Shown in pieces: positions 1-8,237 of a DNA stretch of 64,000 nucleotides; the first letter of the stretch is position 1; the number at the start of each line of letters is the position of its first letter. The DNA comes from JAFDVL01 sp964631865. Its GTDB lineage: Bacteria; Acidobacteriota; Blastocatellia; RBC074. The notes beneath the pieces are model-generated. The model did no database searches. It was not told the origin of the DNA and saw only the letters and a list, made by a program, of their open reading frames with translations. The stretch is from the NCBI GenBank assembly GCA_964631865.1, contig CAZWAK010000011.1, positions 1-64,000 of the forward strand, given 5' to 3'. Both the position numbers and the translations under genes were made by a program.

Positions 1-810
1 GGCCGCCGCGCGATCCGGCTCTTCCGTAATCAACGAATTCAAATCCAACGTCACGGGCGCGTTGGTTTCGATGCGCGCCAGTTCGCGCGACATCCGAATT
101 TGCTCAGCATAATCGCGCAACGATTCGCGGTAGGTTTTTTTCTTCACTTCTTCCCAGCCCGCCAGCGCGCTTTCAATCGAGCCGAATTGTTCGATCAAGC
201 CAATCGCGCCTTTTTCGCCGATGCCGGGCGCACCCGGAATGTTGTCGGACGAATCGCCCATCAGCCCCAGCCAATCTACAACCTGATCGGGGCGCACGCC
301 GAGCCGCGCTTTGACGCCTGCTTCGTCGAACCACGTCTCGCCGGTTTTGTCTTCGCGCAGAATCGTGATGTCCGGGTCGCGCACGAGTTGGCAGAGGTCT
401 TTGTCGCTCGACACGATGACGGCTTGCAGCCCCGCGTCGGCAGCCTGATACGCGAGCGTGCCCATCAAATCATCGGCTTCAAAGCCCGGCATTTTGATAA
501 TCGGCACACGATATGCCGCGCAGACGCGATCAATGTACGCAAGCTGCGGCACAAGGTCTTCGGGCATTTCGGTGCGATTGGCTTTGTAATGTTCGTATTG
601 GTCGTGGCGGAAAGTTTTTTCTTTGGAATCCAGCACGACGCCGATGTAGTCGGGCTTGTGGTTCGTGAGCAGTTTGCGCAGCATCATCGCAAAGCCGAAC
701 ACCGCATTGGTCGCCACGCCGCGCGATGTCGAAAGCCCGCGCACGGCATAATACGAACGAAAGATGTTGGCCATGCCGTCAATCAGGAAGAGGCGTTTTT
801 TCTCAGACAT
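1..810 (-). CDS. polA: DNA polymerase I, N-terminal part (5'-3' exonuclease)
   Basis: This is the first 270 codons of DNA polymerase I; the gene runs off the left edge. The ATG is at 808-810. The visible part is the 5' nuclease (FEN-like) domain, which removes RNA primers and damaged 5' ends. Seen: GMANIFRSYYAV near the N-terminus, a HDQYEHYKANR segment, EADDLMGTLA and SSDKDLCQLV carrying metal-binding acidic residues, and GDSSDNIPG followed by GIGEKGA, the helix-hairpin-helix DNA-binding region. All expected acidic positions are present, so the nuclease looks active. It is transcribed divergently from the rhodanese gene. The polymerase domain lies outside the window, so a stand-alone exonuclease cannot be excluded. 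Confidence 0.93.
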   Translation of the reverse strand, partial: MSEKKRLFLIDGMANIFRSYYAVRGLSTSRGVATNAVFGFAMMLRKLLTNHKPDYIGVVLDSKEKTFRHDQYEHYKANRTEMPEDLVPQLAYIDRVCAAYRVPIIKMPGFEADDLMGTLAYQAADAGLQAVIVSSDKDLCQLVRDPDITILREDKTGETWFDEAGVKARLGVRPDQVVDWLGLMGDSSDNIPGAPGIGEKGAIGLIEQFGSIESALAGWEEVKKKTYRESLRDYAEQIRMSRELARIETNAPVTLDLNSLITEEPDRAAA

Positions 811-949
811 GCGCGCGATTATGCGCGAGCGATGGCTTGGCTGCAACCGCCGCAGCGATTCCTGGCGAACGCCGTTGTGCGCAGCCAATTTGACGCTGCG
901 GCAAACCGCGCGCACAATCAGCGCCACACAAGTTGACACGAGGTGAAGA

Positions 950-1492
950 ATGAATATGAAGCGAGAAACATTATGGCTGGTCACAGTGTTGCTTTTGCTA
1001 ACGGCGTGCGCGCAGCCTGTGCCCGTCACACAGAGCACTCAAGTCGTTGACCCGCTGCACGACATCAAGCAAACCGTGCGCGCGAAGTTTCCGACCGTGA
1101 AGCAACTTGCGACCAATGAGTTGGAGGCTTGGCTCAAGCAACCGAACCGCGCGCAGCCTTTGCTTCTGGACGCGCGCACGCCGGAAGAATTTGCGGTCAG
1201 CCATCTGCACGGCGCGCACAATGGCGCACAAGTTGCCGCCGCACTCAAAGACTATCCGAAAGACAAACCCATCGTGACCTATTGCGCCGTGGGGTATCGT
1301 TCGTCTGCGCTGGCCGCACAGTTGCAGCAACAAGGCTTCACGAACGTCGCCAATCTGGAAGGCTCGATTTTTCAATGGGCGAACGAAGGACGTGCGATTT
1401 ACAAAGGCGAACAGATCGTGCGGCACGTACATCCGTTCGATGCCAAATGGGGCCAGATGCTCAAACCAGAAGTCCGCGCGCCTTTGCCCTAG
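950..1492 (+). CDS. Rhodanese-domain lipoprotein
   Basis: A 180-residue exported protein. The N-terminus is a signal peptide ending in the lipobox LLTAC, so the mature protein is probably a lipid-anchored envelope protein. Residues about 55-155 form a single rhodanese domain: LLDARTPEEF, the active-site loop CAVGYRS with the persulfide-forming Cys, and LEGSIFQWANEGR. The CxxGxR loop resembles single-domain sulfurtransferases or sulfide-carrier proteins. An AGGTGAAG ribosome-binding site precedes the ATG. The physiological sulfur donor and acceptor cannot be read from the context. Confidence 0.87.
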   Translation: MNMKRETLWLVTVLLLLTACAQPVPVTQSTQVVDPLHDIKQTVRAKFPTVKQLATNELEAWLKQPNRAQPLLLDARTPEEFAVSHLHGAHNGAQVAAALKDYPKDKPIVTYCAVGYRSSALAAQLQQQGFTNVANLEGSIFQWANEGRAIYKGEQIVRHVHPFDAKWGQMLKPEVRAPLP

Positions 1493-1494
1493 AA

Positions 1495-1543
1495 GATTTG
1501 AGATTGGACATTTGAAATTTGAGATGGGGCGGGGGACTTGATT
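1495..1543. repeat. Degenerate heptamer array
   Basis: Seven consecutive 7-bp units follow the rhodanese stop codon: GATTTGA, GATTGGA, CATTTGA, AATTTGA, GATGGGG, CGGGGGA, CTTGATT. The first four are close variants of one unit and the last three are more diverged. It is one of several 7- or 9-bp period arrays in this window. Confidence 0.7.
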
Positions 1544-1550
1544 TTCTATA

Positions 1551-1612
1551 CACCGCAGAGATACAGGACAAGCTCTGCGCCTGCTCTGCGTAATCTCTGC
1601 ACCTCTGCGGTG
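1551..1612. repeat. Inverted repeat of CTCTGC-containing units
   Basis: The arms CACCGCAGAG (1551-1560) and CTCTGCGGTG (1603-1612) are perfect inverted complements. Between them CTCTGC recurs at about 8-11 bp spacing. The transcript would fold into a hairpin between the convergent rhodanese and Gfo/Idh genes, so it may also act as a terminator. Confidence 0.7.
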
Positions 1613-1627
1613 CATAAACCTTCTTCA

Positions 1628-2665
1628 TTACAAACTCAACTCAGCTATCTTAATCGTCCGCCCTTCTGCCGCCGAACGGTCTGCTGCATACACGACGCGA
1701 TGCGATTGGAATGCGGTGTCGAAATCCGTCAGCGGCATTTTCTCGCCCGCTTTCACCGCGTCTACGAACGCCTGAAACTGCGGTTGATACGGATGATCGG
1801 ACACGTCGCCCGAATCCACGAGCGCGGTTTCCAGGTGGCTCCACTTGTGCCGATTGGTTTTCAGCTTTTGCGAATGAAAGCGATTGTCGAGCAAACTGCC
1901 TTCGCTGCCGACCAGATGAATGTGGAAATAATACGGCTGCAAACAATCCGTTACCGAAGCGACTTTGCCGAGCTTGCCGTCCGCAAATTTCAGGATCGTG
2001 ACTGAAGTCGTGTCGTATTCGTACGGCGCAAAAATCGCACTGCGGCTGCGATTGCTGTAGCTCGTGACTTCTTCAACCTCGCTGCCCATGCACATCAACA
2101 GGGCATCCAGCGCGTGACAGCCTGCCGTCAACAAGCTGCTGCCGCCCATGTCCTTTTTGATGTTCCAGCCGAATTGCCCGTACCAAGGGCCGATGCCGTG
2201 ATAATAGTCAATTTCGCCGTAATGCAACTCACCCAGCAAGCCTTCCTTCAGCACGGCATTGATCGTCGTGAAATGCTGCGAAAAGCGCACTTCAAAACAC
2301 ACGCACGCTTGTACGCCCGCTTTGTGAATCGCGTTGCGCATCTTGACGGTGTCTTCGTAATGCAGCGCGAGCGGCTTTTCGATGATGAGATGTTTGCCTG
2401 CTTCGGCAGCTCGGATCGCTTGCGACGGGTGATACGGATGCGGCGTGCAAATATCAATGACGTGAATGTCGGGGTCAGCCAGCATCTTGTCAAAATCGTT
2501 GTAGACCTTGAGCGGCATACCGTACTTCTGTTCCAACTCCGCTGGGTCTAATTGGCGGCCTGAACAGACCGCCGTGACGCGCGCGCCGCTGACGCTCTTG
2601 AAGGTTTCGATATGCGCGCCCGCCACCCAGCCCAAGCCGACGATGCCAATGTTGAGATCACTCAT
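1628..2665 (-). CDS. Gfo/Idh/MocA family oxidoreductase
   Basis: A 345-residue cytoplasmic NAD(P)-dependent oxidoreductase. The N-terminal Rossmann fold begins at once with GIVGLGWVAGAHIE. The family's catalytic Lys motif is present as EKPLALHYEDT. The C-terminal half is the usual alpha/beta substrate domain with HALDALLMCMGSEV. These enzymes oxidise or reduce sugars, inositols or related polyols; the substrate cannot be predicted here. The ATG at 2663-2665 is preceded by AAAGGAATC. An SDR gene lies just upstream on the same strand, so both could serve one carbohydrate pathway. Confidence 0.88.
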   Translation of the reverse strand: MSDLNIGIVGLGWVAGAHIETFKSVSGARVTAVCSGRQLDPAELEQKYGMPLKVYNDFDKMLADPDIHVIDICTPHPYHPSQAIRAAEAGKHLIIEKPLALHYEDTVKMRNAIHKAGVQACVCFEVRFSQHFTTINAVLKEGLLGELHYGEIDYYHGIGPWYGQFGWNIKKDMGGSSLLTAGCHALDALLMCMGSEVEEVTSYSNRSRSAIFAPYEYDTTSVTILKFADGKLGKVASVTDCLQPYYFHIHLVGSEGSLLDNRFHSQKLKTNRHKWSHLETALVDSGDVSDHPYQPQFQAFVDAVKAGEKMPLTDFDTAFQSHRVVYAADRSAAEGRTIKIAELSL

Positions 2666-2683
2666 TCGGTTGATTCCTTTCTC

Positions 2684-2709
2684 GACAGAAAAATGTAAGA
2701 CAGAAAAAT
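2684..2709. promoter_or_regulatory. Direct repeat upstream of the oxidoreductase
   Basis: GACAGAAAAAT occurs at 2684-2694 and again at 2699-2709, a 15-bp centre-to-centre distance, immediately upstream of the Gfo/Idh/MocA start. It may be a regulator binding site or a chance duplication. Confidence 0.3.
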
Positions 2710-2726
2710 AGGCGCAGGATTAAATC

Positions 2727-3455
2727 CTATCCGCGCCCGATGTACGCTTGCCCCACCGGCAACACAATTGCTTCGAGCATCGTGATGTGCGCGGGCAGAG
2801 CGGCCATCGTGATCGCGGCTTCGGCTAATTCTTCCGCTTGCATCACGGGTTCGCCGAGCGTTTTGCGCTTCTCCGCCAACGTTTCGACTTCAACGTTGCC
2901 GGGATGCAGACATCCGCACGAAATGCCGTAGGGACGGCCTTCGAGCGCGATGGAGTTCGTCAGTCCGACGAGACCGGCTTTGCTGGTGTTGTACGGCGCA
3001 GCGTGCGGACGCACCCGTTGCGCCGAGATCGAGCCGATGTTGATGATGCGACCGCTTTGTTGCTGTTTCATGATGCGAAAGGCTTCGCGCGCACACAAAA
3101 ACGGCCCGCGCAAATTCACGGCCATCACTTTTTCCCACGTCTCCAACGACAATTCATCGAACGGCCCGCCATCGAAGACGCCCGCATTGTTGACCAAAAT
3201 GTCGAGCCGCCCGAACATCCGCATCGTGTGCTGAAAGGCTTCCTGCACTTGAGCTTCGTCGGCGACATCGGCCTGAATGACGACGACATTGCGGCGTGCG
3301 GCAGACATCTCTTCTTCGATCTGCCGCAAGCGATCAATGTCGCGCGCGACCAATATTAACGCGGCTCCTTCGCGCGCGAAGCCTTCGGCGATGCCTTGAC
3401 CGATGCCGCGACTCGCGCCTGTAATCAGAGCAATTTTGCCAGCTAGTTTACTCAC
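2727..3455 (-). CDS. Short-chain dehydrogenase/reductase
   Basis: A 242-residue classical SDR. The cofactor motif TGASRGIG is at residues 12-19, NNAG at 89-92, the catalytic Ser lies in INIGSIS near 142, and Tyr155-x3-Lys159 is read as YNTSK. Active-site residues are complete. Length and layout fit FabG-like 3-oxoacyl reductases and sugar or secondary-alcohol dehydrogenases. Because the neighbour downstream on the same strand is a Gfo/Idh/MocA enzyme rather than a fatty-acid gene, a polyol or sugar substrate seems more likely, but this is inference. Confidence 0.88.
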   Translation of the reverse strand: MSKLAGKIALITGASRGIGQGIAEGFAREGAALILVARDIDRLRQIEEEMSAARRNVVVIQADVADEAQVQEAFQHTMRMFGRLDILVNNAGVFDGGPFDELSLETWEKVMAVNLRGPFLCAREAFRIMKQQQSGRIINIGSISAQRVRPHAAPYNTSKAGLVGLTNSIALEGRPYGISCGCLHPGNVEVETLAEKRKTLGEPVMQAEELAEAAITMAALPAHITMLEAIVLPVGQAYIGRG

Positions 3456-3525
3456 TCTTGCCTCCGTGCTGTGTTGTTGATGATGCGGGCTGCTATACTG
3501 CGCACTTTTGTGTGACAGGTCAAGC

Positions 3526-3558
3526 GGTGGTCGGTGGTTGGTGGCCGGTGGTCGGTTG
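3526..3558. repeat. Heptamer array GGTGGTC
   Basis: Units GGTGGTC, GGTGGTT, GGTGGCC, GGTGGTC and a partial GGTTG lie head to tail directly before the asparagine-synthetase-like gene. Variation is confined to the last two positions of each unit. The array occupies the 5' leader. Confidence 0.75.
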
Positions 3559-3565
3559 AATTCTT

Positions 3566-5248
3566 ATGTCGTTTTGGCGCTCATCTCCTGAACCAACAAA
3601 TTTTACTGCCACACCGGATTGGTGCGTTTCTTTTGAGCCAGCAACGCCGCCGATATGCAATCGCTGCATCGTCGCGGGCGATGTGTGGCTGGCGAATCGC
3701 GCGGCGTTGTTGCGACAACTGAATGAAACATCACTCAGCGATTTGGAAATTGTCGAAGCCTTGTGGCAGCGGCACGGCGCGCAATGTTTGCCGCTGCTCG
3801 AAGGCATGTTTGCGTTTGTGGTGTGGGATGAGCCGCAGAAATCTTTGTTGCTAGTGCGAGATCGCGTCGGTGCGCGCACGTTGTATTACACGACCGAAGG
3901 CGCGACACGCTGGATTGCGCCACGCTTGCAAACATTGGCGCAGAAGCTTTCGCCTTCAATTGATCCGGTCGCGCTGCGCGATTATCTCTGCTGTGCGTTT
4001 GTGCCGGGCGAGCGCACGATGTGGCAGGGCATTTGTGAAGTGCGACCGGGAACCATCGTGCGGTTGCCGAGCAATGAAGTGATTTCGTATTGGCAGCTTG
4101 AAGAGCGCATCATCGAAGCCGAACAGCCGCTCGAATGGCACGCGCGCCGCTTGCGCACGTTGCTCGATGAAGTCATCACTGAATCGTTGCCGCATGACGA
4201 AGCCGTCGGTTGTTATTTGTCGGGCGGATTGGATTCGAGTTTAGTCGCGGCGTTGGCGAAGCAGCATCATTCGCATCCGGTTCACACGTACTCGATTCAC
4301 TTCGGTGCTGCGACGCCGAACGAATTGGAATTCTCTTCGCTCGTTGCGGCACATTGCCAAACCGAACATCACATCATCGAAATTACGCCGCAGCAGATGT
4401 GGGATTTGCATGCGGAAGCGATTGGCTGTCTCGACGATCCGATTGGCGATCCGTTGACGGTACCGAATCTGATTTTGGGCCGCGCGGCGAAACAATCCGT
4501 CAACGTAATCTTCAACGGCGAAGGCGGCGACCCGTGTTTTGGTGGCCCGAAAAATCAGCCGATGCTGCTGACGAATTTGTATCAATCGGCAGACCCGACA
4601 ACCGCACCAAATCTGGTCGCGGCGTATTTGGCGTCCTATCAAAAATGCTCCACCGATTTGCCGCGTTTGCTCAAACCCGACGTTTGGGGTGCGGTCAAAG
4701 ATGTCCCGTCCGTCTTTGAGCCGGAACTGTTCGGCGCGGGCAGTTATTTGAATCGCTTGATGTTCATTAACACCAAATTCAAAGGCGCGGATCACATCTT
4801 GACGAAGGTCAGCAATCTGACGCGCGCGTGCGGATTGGAAGGCCGTTCGCCGCTCTTCGATCAACGTGTGGTGGAAATGAGTTTGACGATTCCGCCGGAA
4901 TACAAACTGAGCGGCGCAACGGAAAAAGCTGTGCTGAAAGCCGCTGTCCAAGACGTTTTGCCCGACACGATTTTGCAGCGTCCGAAAAGCGGGATGATGG
5001 TTCCTGTGCAATATTGGTTTCGCAAGCTCTGGCCGAAACAGGCGCGCGCGTTGTTGCTCCATCGCAAAGCGCGCGTGCGTGAATTCCTGAATCCTGCTGT
5101 GATAGACGATTGGCTCAATTATCGCGGCGATACCTGGTCGCGTTATGGCGTGAAGCTGTGGTTGTTGGTGAGTTTGGAATTGTGGCTGCAAACGCACGCA
5201 AACGCCGAATCTTCACATAAATTTTCTTTCCTCTTGAGGTATTCCTAA
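3566..5248 (+). CDS. Asparagine-synthetase-like amide ligase without glutaminase Cys
   Basis: A 560-residue homologue of asparagine synthase B. The C-terminal synthetase domain has the PPi loop SGGLDSS at residues 219-225 and the downstream IFNGEGGD motif, so ATP-dependent carboxyl adenylation should be possible. The N-terminal Ntn-hydrolase-like region is shortened and starts MSFWRSS, with no Cys at position 2, so glutamine hydrolysis is not expected. Such variants use free ammonia or another amine; lasso-peptide cyclases and beta-lactam synthetases are known examples. No lasso precursor or B-protein was found nearby. A paralogue lies at 10648-12393 on the other strand. The start is uncertain because no clear ribosome-binding site precedes it. 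Confidence 0.8.
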   Translation: MSFWRSSPEPTNFTATPDWCVSFEPATPPICNRCIVAGDVWLANRAALLRQLNETSLSDLEIVEALWQRHGAQCLPLLEGMFAFVVWDEPQKSLLLVRDRVGARTLYYTTEGATRWIAPRLQTLAQKLSPSIDPVALRDYLCCAFVPGERTMWQGICEVRPGTIVRLPSNEVISYWQLEERIIEAEQPLEWHARRLRTLLDEVITESLPHDEAVGCYLSGGLDSSLVAALAKQHHSHPVHTYSIHFGAATPNELEFSSLVAAHCQTEHHIIEITPQQMWDLHAEAIGCLDDPIGDPLTVPNLILGRAAKQSVNVIFNGEGGDPCFGGPKNQPMLLTNLYQSADPTTAPNLVAAYLASYQKCSTDLPRLLKPDVWGAVKDVPSVFEPELFGAGSYLNRLMFINTKFKGADHILTKVSNLTRACGLEGRSPLFDQRVVEMSLTIPPEYKLSGATEKAVLKAAVQDVLPDTILQRPKSGMMVPVQYWFRKLWPKQARALLLHRKARVREFLNPAVIDDWLNYRGDTWSRYGVKLWLLVSLELWLQTHANAESSHKFSFLLRYS

Positions 5249-5636
5249 CACGCCTTTGTTAGAACTCTCGGCGAGCTATTTTTGTAAATCCGTAGAGCGT
5301 TTGATTACTAAGTCCGTAAGTGAGGCGCTGCATCAGGTAAGCAATTTACCTTCTATACTTGATTCCCATTTGAAAAGTCGAGACAGCGAGTCGTATTCCC
5401 GCGCTGTGCATTCGGCTTCACGGCGAGGAGAGGGAAGGGGGGCGCTGCGGGTGAAGTGTGTCTACGAGAATTGGTCAGTGTTTCCTTGCCACTCAAGAAC
5501 TAACGCTATGCGAATGAATCCACCAGGCAAACTAATTGCAAAAGGAGTCGTTCATGTCGTGTGGCGACGCCCAGAAACAATGAAAACGAACGTAACGCGA
5601 TTTGCCAAATCGCGCTACATTTTCAGAGGAGAGAGG
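5249..5636. other. Intergenic region, leader of the phytase-like gene
   Basis: 388 bp without a convincing gene. A reading frame is open through it and continuous with the downstream gene, but a good ribosome-binding site and Tat signal place the real start at 5637. It contains a copy of the dispersed palindromic repeat at 5591-5620. No clear promoter was identified. Confidence 0.5.
5591..5620 (-). repeat. Dispersed palindromic repeat, copy A
   Basis: The reverse complement matches 36321-36350 at 29 of 30 bases. The core TTTGGCAAATCGCGTTACG contains arms related to CGCGATTT/AAATCGCG, so it can form a hairpin. It sits 17 bp before the start of the phytase-like gene. Confidence 0.8.
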
Positions 5637-8123
5637 ATGAGTTTTAGAAATTTTAGCCGTCGGAAATTTTTGGGCGCTACGAGTATTACGCTGTTGCTTG
5701 TGACGCTAATGAGTAATGCCAACCCCGCGTTTTATCCCCTCATCAACGCTGCTGCGAGTTTTGATGAGAACAACCAATTGGTAGGGCGGGCCGTGCTTGA
5801 GGCCGACACCTTTGCCCCCGGGCCAACGTCAGGCACTTTACTGGGCACCGCCCCCATCAACGGTCAAGTTGTTCCCTTTGCGAACAAGCAACCCGTACAG
5901 GGGTTTTCCGCGGTGCTGAACAACGGCAATGGAACTTTCAATGTAATGTCCGATAATGGATTTGGCAGTCTGGAAAACTCGGCGGATTACAATCTGCGGG
6001 TGTACACCATCCGCCCCGATTTCAAAACCCGGTTCGGCGGCTCCGGCACGATCCGAGTGCTAAACCATTTTGAGTTGAGCGATCCTGACAAACACATTCC
6101 GTTTACGATCACGAATCATTTCACGCGGCAACGAGTGTTGACGGGCGCGGATTTCGACATCGAATCCATGCAACGCGCACACGATGGCACGTTATGGTTC
6201 GGCGATGAATTCGGCCCCTTCCTGTTGCACACCGATGCCAGAGGACGCGTGCTGGAAGCGCCGATTCCATTGCCGGATTTTGAGCGCGGCGGAGAGATTC
6301 GTTCGCCGCAAAATCCCTTCAATGAAGAAGCCAGCGCCGTGCGCATTATGAACGCCGTGCGCAAGCACGCACAGTTGCAGGGCAATCGCAAAACGCCCGT
6401 GTTTTCGCCGTGGGAAGTCATGCTTGACGACGGGAATGCGAACACCTTCATTGACAATCGCAAAACCCCGCCCGTTGGCTCTGGCTTGCTGCCTGCGTCC
6501 AGTGAGGTTTTCAACGTCGCGGCGCTGAAAAATGCCGGTTATCCTGTCGTCGTGTGGACGGTGAATAACAAGGCGCGGATGCTGGAACTGATGAAGCTCG
6601 GCGTCAACGGAATTATCTCAGATCGCCCAGATTTATTGCGTCAGGCGGCAGAAGAATTTGATGCGAATGGGGATGGCAAAGGTGGCGATTTCATTGGCGC
6701 AGACGGCTTGATTGACATCACCAAATTCGATGCACAGGGACATCGTGGCGGACGAAACCTGCGCCCGGAAAATACCTTGCCCGCGATGGAAGTCGCGCTC
6801 GATTTCCTGATGACTACGTTAGAGGTAGACACGGGCATCACGCTCGACGGCATTCCGGTGCTGGATCACGATCCGAGCATTCAGGCGGAAAAAGCGCGCC
6901 GCGCCGACGGTAGGCCCTACACGAATACCAACGAAGTGCTGGTCAAAGATTTGACGCTGGCCGAAATCCAATCCACGTTTATCGCGGATAAGGTGTTTCG
7001 CGGGGCTGACCAAAAGAATGATCTCGCCCTTTCTCCCGTGTCAGTCGCCTTTGCCAGCGCCAATAGCTTGCGTCATCCCTACGCCATGCCTGCCTTGCAG
7101 CAGGTATTCGATTTCGTCAAATTCTATGTGGAATACTACCGCTCCGGCGCAGGTCGCACGCACGCCGATGCGGCGCGTCGTTGGAAAAACGCCGAGCGGG
7201 TGCGGTTCAATATCGAAACCAAAGTGAACCCGCGCGCCGAATTCTCGCGCCTCACGATTAACCCGGAACCCTTTGCCCGTGCGGTCGCCCGCGTGATTCA
7301 AGCGAATAACCTGGAAGACCGGGCGGATATTCAGAGCTTTGATTTTCGCACCCTGCTTGAAGTGCAACGGCGCTTCCCCTACATCCGCACCGTGTATCTC
7401 TTCGGTGATTTCCCGCTCTTTGATAACCCGACTGTCGAAGGCTCCGACGACGGGACGAATTTGCAGGATGAGCACGGACGCAACACGCCCTGGCTGGCGG
7501 GTTTGTATTGGCCGTATCGGCAGACAGGGCTTGACCATCCGTTTCGTGCGCAACGCAGCGGCGGCTTTGAAGGCATGGCGCTCAGTCGCAATGGCAGAAC
7601 TCTCTATCCCTTGTTGGAAAAGCCGCTCGTGGGTGACGATGCCAAAACGCTGCTGATCCACGAATTCGATCTACGACGTGGGCGCTACACGGGCGAGAGC
7701 TTCAACTATCGTCTCAATGATCGCGGCACGGCCATCGGCGATTTCATTTTGTACGACAACAAACGAGGCTTAGTGATTGAGCGGGATGATTCACAAGGCG
7801 ATCTGAACGGCTTCAAAGCCATTTATGAGGTCGAACTGGGGCGACCAGCCACTTATGTGGAAAAAGACCTGGCCGTAGATTTGCTCAACATCCAAGACCC
7901 CAATCGGATTTCAGAGCTGGGACAAGCAGGTGATGTCGGACTCGGAAGCCGCTTTGCCTTCCCCTTTGTGACCATTGAGGACGTGGTGATTTTTGATCGG
8001 AATCACATCGGCGTACTCAACGACAATAATTTCCCCTTCAGTGTTGGGCGTCATCGCGGTACAGGGAAACCAGATGATAATGAATTTATTTTGATTCATC
8101 TGGATCGCCCACTCGGTCGCTAG
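5637..8123 (+). CDS. Tat-exported esterase-like phytase protein with GDPD segments
   Basis: An 828-residue exported protein. An AGAGGAGAGAGG ribosome-binding site precedes an ATG that starts a Tat signal with SRRKFLGA. Residues about 40-230 and 600-828 look like the esterase-like phytase (beta-propeller) domain: DGTLWFGDEFGPF in the first part and GGFEGMALSRNGRTLYPLLE in the second. Between them are glycerophosphodiester phosphodiesterase motifs in unusual order. The C-terminal GDPD signature VVVWTVNNK and GVNGIISDRPDLL comes first; the N-terminal signature GHRGGRNLRPENTLPAME, EVDTGITLDG and NIETKVNP follow. The protein probably cleaves phosphoesters outside the cytoplasm to obtain phosphate, but the permuted order leaves GDPD activity uncertain. 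Confidence 0.8.
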   Translation: MSFRNFSRRKFLGATSITLLLVTLMSNANPAFYPLINAAASFDENNQLVGRAVLEADTFAPGPTSGTLLGTAPINGQVVPFANKQPVQGFSAVLNNGNGTFNVMSDNGFGSLENSADYNLRVYTIRPDFKTRFGGSGTIRVLNHFELSDPDKHIPFTITNHFTRQRVLTGADFDIESMQRAHDGTLWFGDEFGPFLLHTDARGRVLEAPIPLPDFERGGEIRSPQNPFNEEASAVRIMNAVRKHAQLQGNRKTPVFSPWEVMLDDGNANTFIDNRKTPPVGSGLLPASSEVFNVAALKNAGYPVVVWTVNNKARMLELMKLGVNGIISDRPDLLRQAAEEFDANGDGKGGDFIGADGLIDITKFDAQGHRGGRNLRPENTLPAMEVALDFLMTTLEVDTGITLDGIPVLDHDPSIQAEKARRADGRPYTNTNEVLVKDLTLAEIQSTFIADKVFRGADQKNDLALSPVSVAFASANSLRHPYAMPALQQVFDFVKFYVEYYRSGAGRTHADAARRWKNAERVRFNIETKVNPRAEFSRLTINPEPFARAVARVIQANNLEDRADIQSFDFRTLLEVQRRFPYIRTVYLFGDFPLFDNPTVEGSDDGTNLQDEHGRNTPWLAGLYWPYRQTGLDHPFRAQRSGGFEGMALSRNGRTLYPLLEKPLVGDDAKTLLIHEFDLRRGRYTGESFNYRLNDRGTAIGDFILYDNKRGLVIERDDSQGDLNGFKAIYEVELGRPATYVEKDLAVDLLNIQDPNRISELGQAGDVGLGSRFAFPFVTIEDVVIFDRNHIGVLNDNNFPFSVGRHRGTGKPDDNEFILIHLDRPLGR

Positions 8124-8140
8124 GAGGGAGAAGTGAAATC

Positions 8141-8181
8141 CGCAATGCGCCGTTCCCAGATACTTTGGTCGGCGCATTGCG
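8141..8181. terminator. Bidirectional hairpin between convergent genes
   Basis: CGCAATGCGCCG (8141-8152) pairs perfectly with CGGCGCATTGCG (8170-8181) around a 17-nt loop. It lies after the phytase-like stop and before the end of the gene converging from the right. No U-tract is seen, so intrinsic termination is inferred from position and stem strength. Confidence 0.6.
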
Positions 8182-8237
8182 AAGGCTTGCCCAACAACCG
8201 CCAGCGGTTTGCCAACTTTTACTGCCGCCTTCTTCCG

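Noticed and set aside
3526..3558. Heptamer array considered as a CRISPR repeat
   Set aside because: Units are only 7 bp with no spacers; no cas genes are present.
5256..5636. 127-codon upstream extension of the phytase-like gene
   Set aside because: The Tat signal and a strong ribosome-binding site place the start at 5637; the extension contains the palindromic repeat and has no protein-like character.
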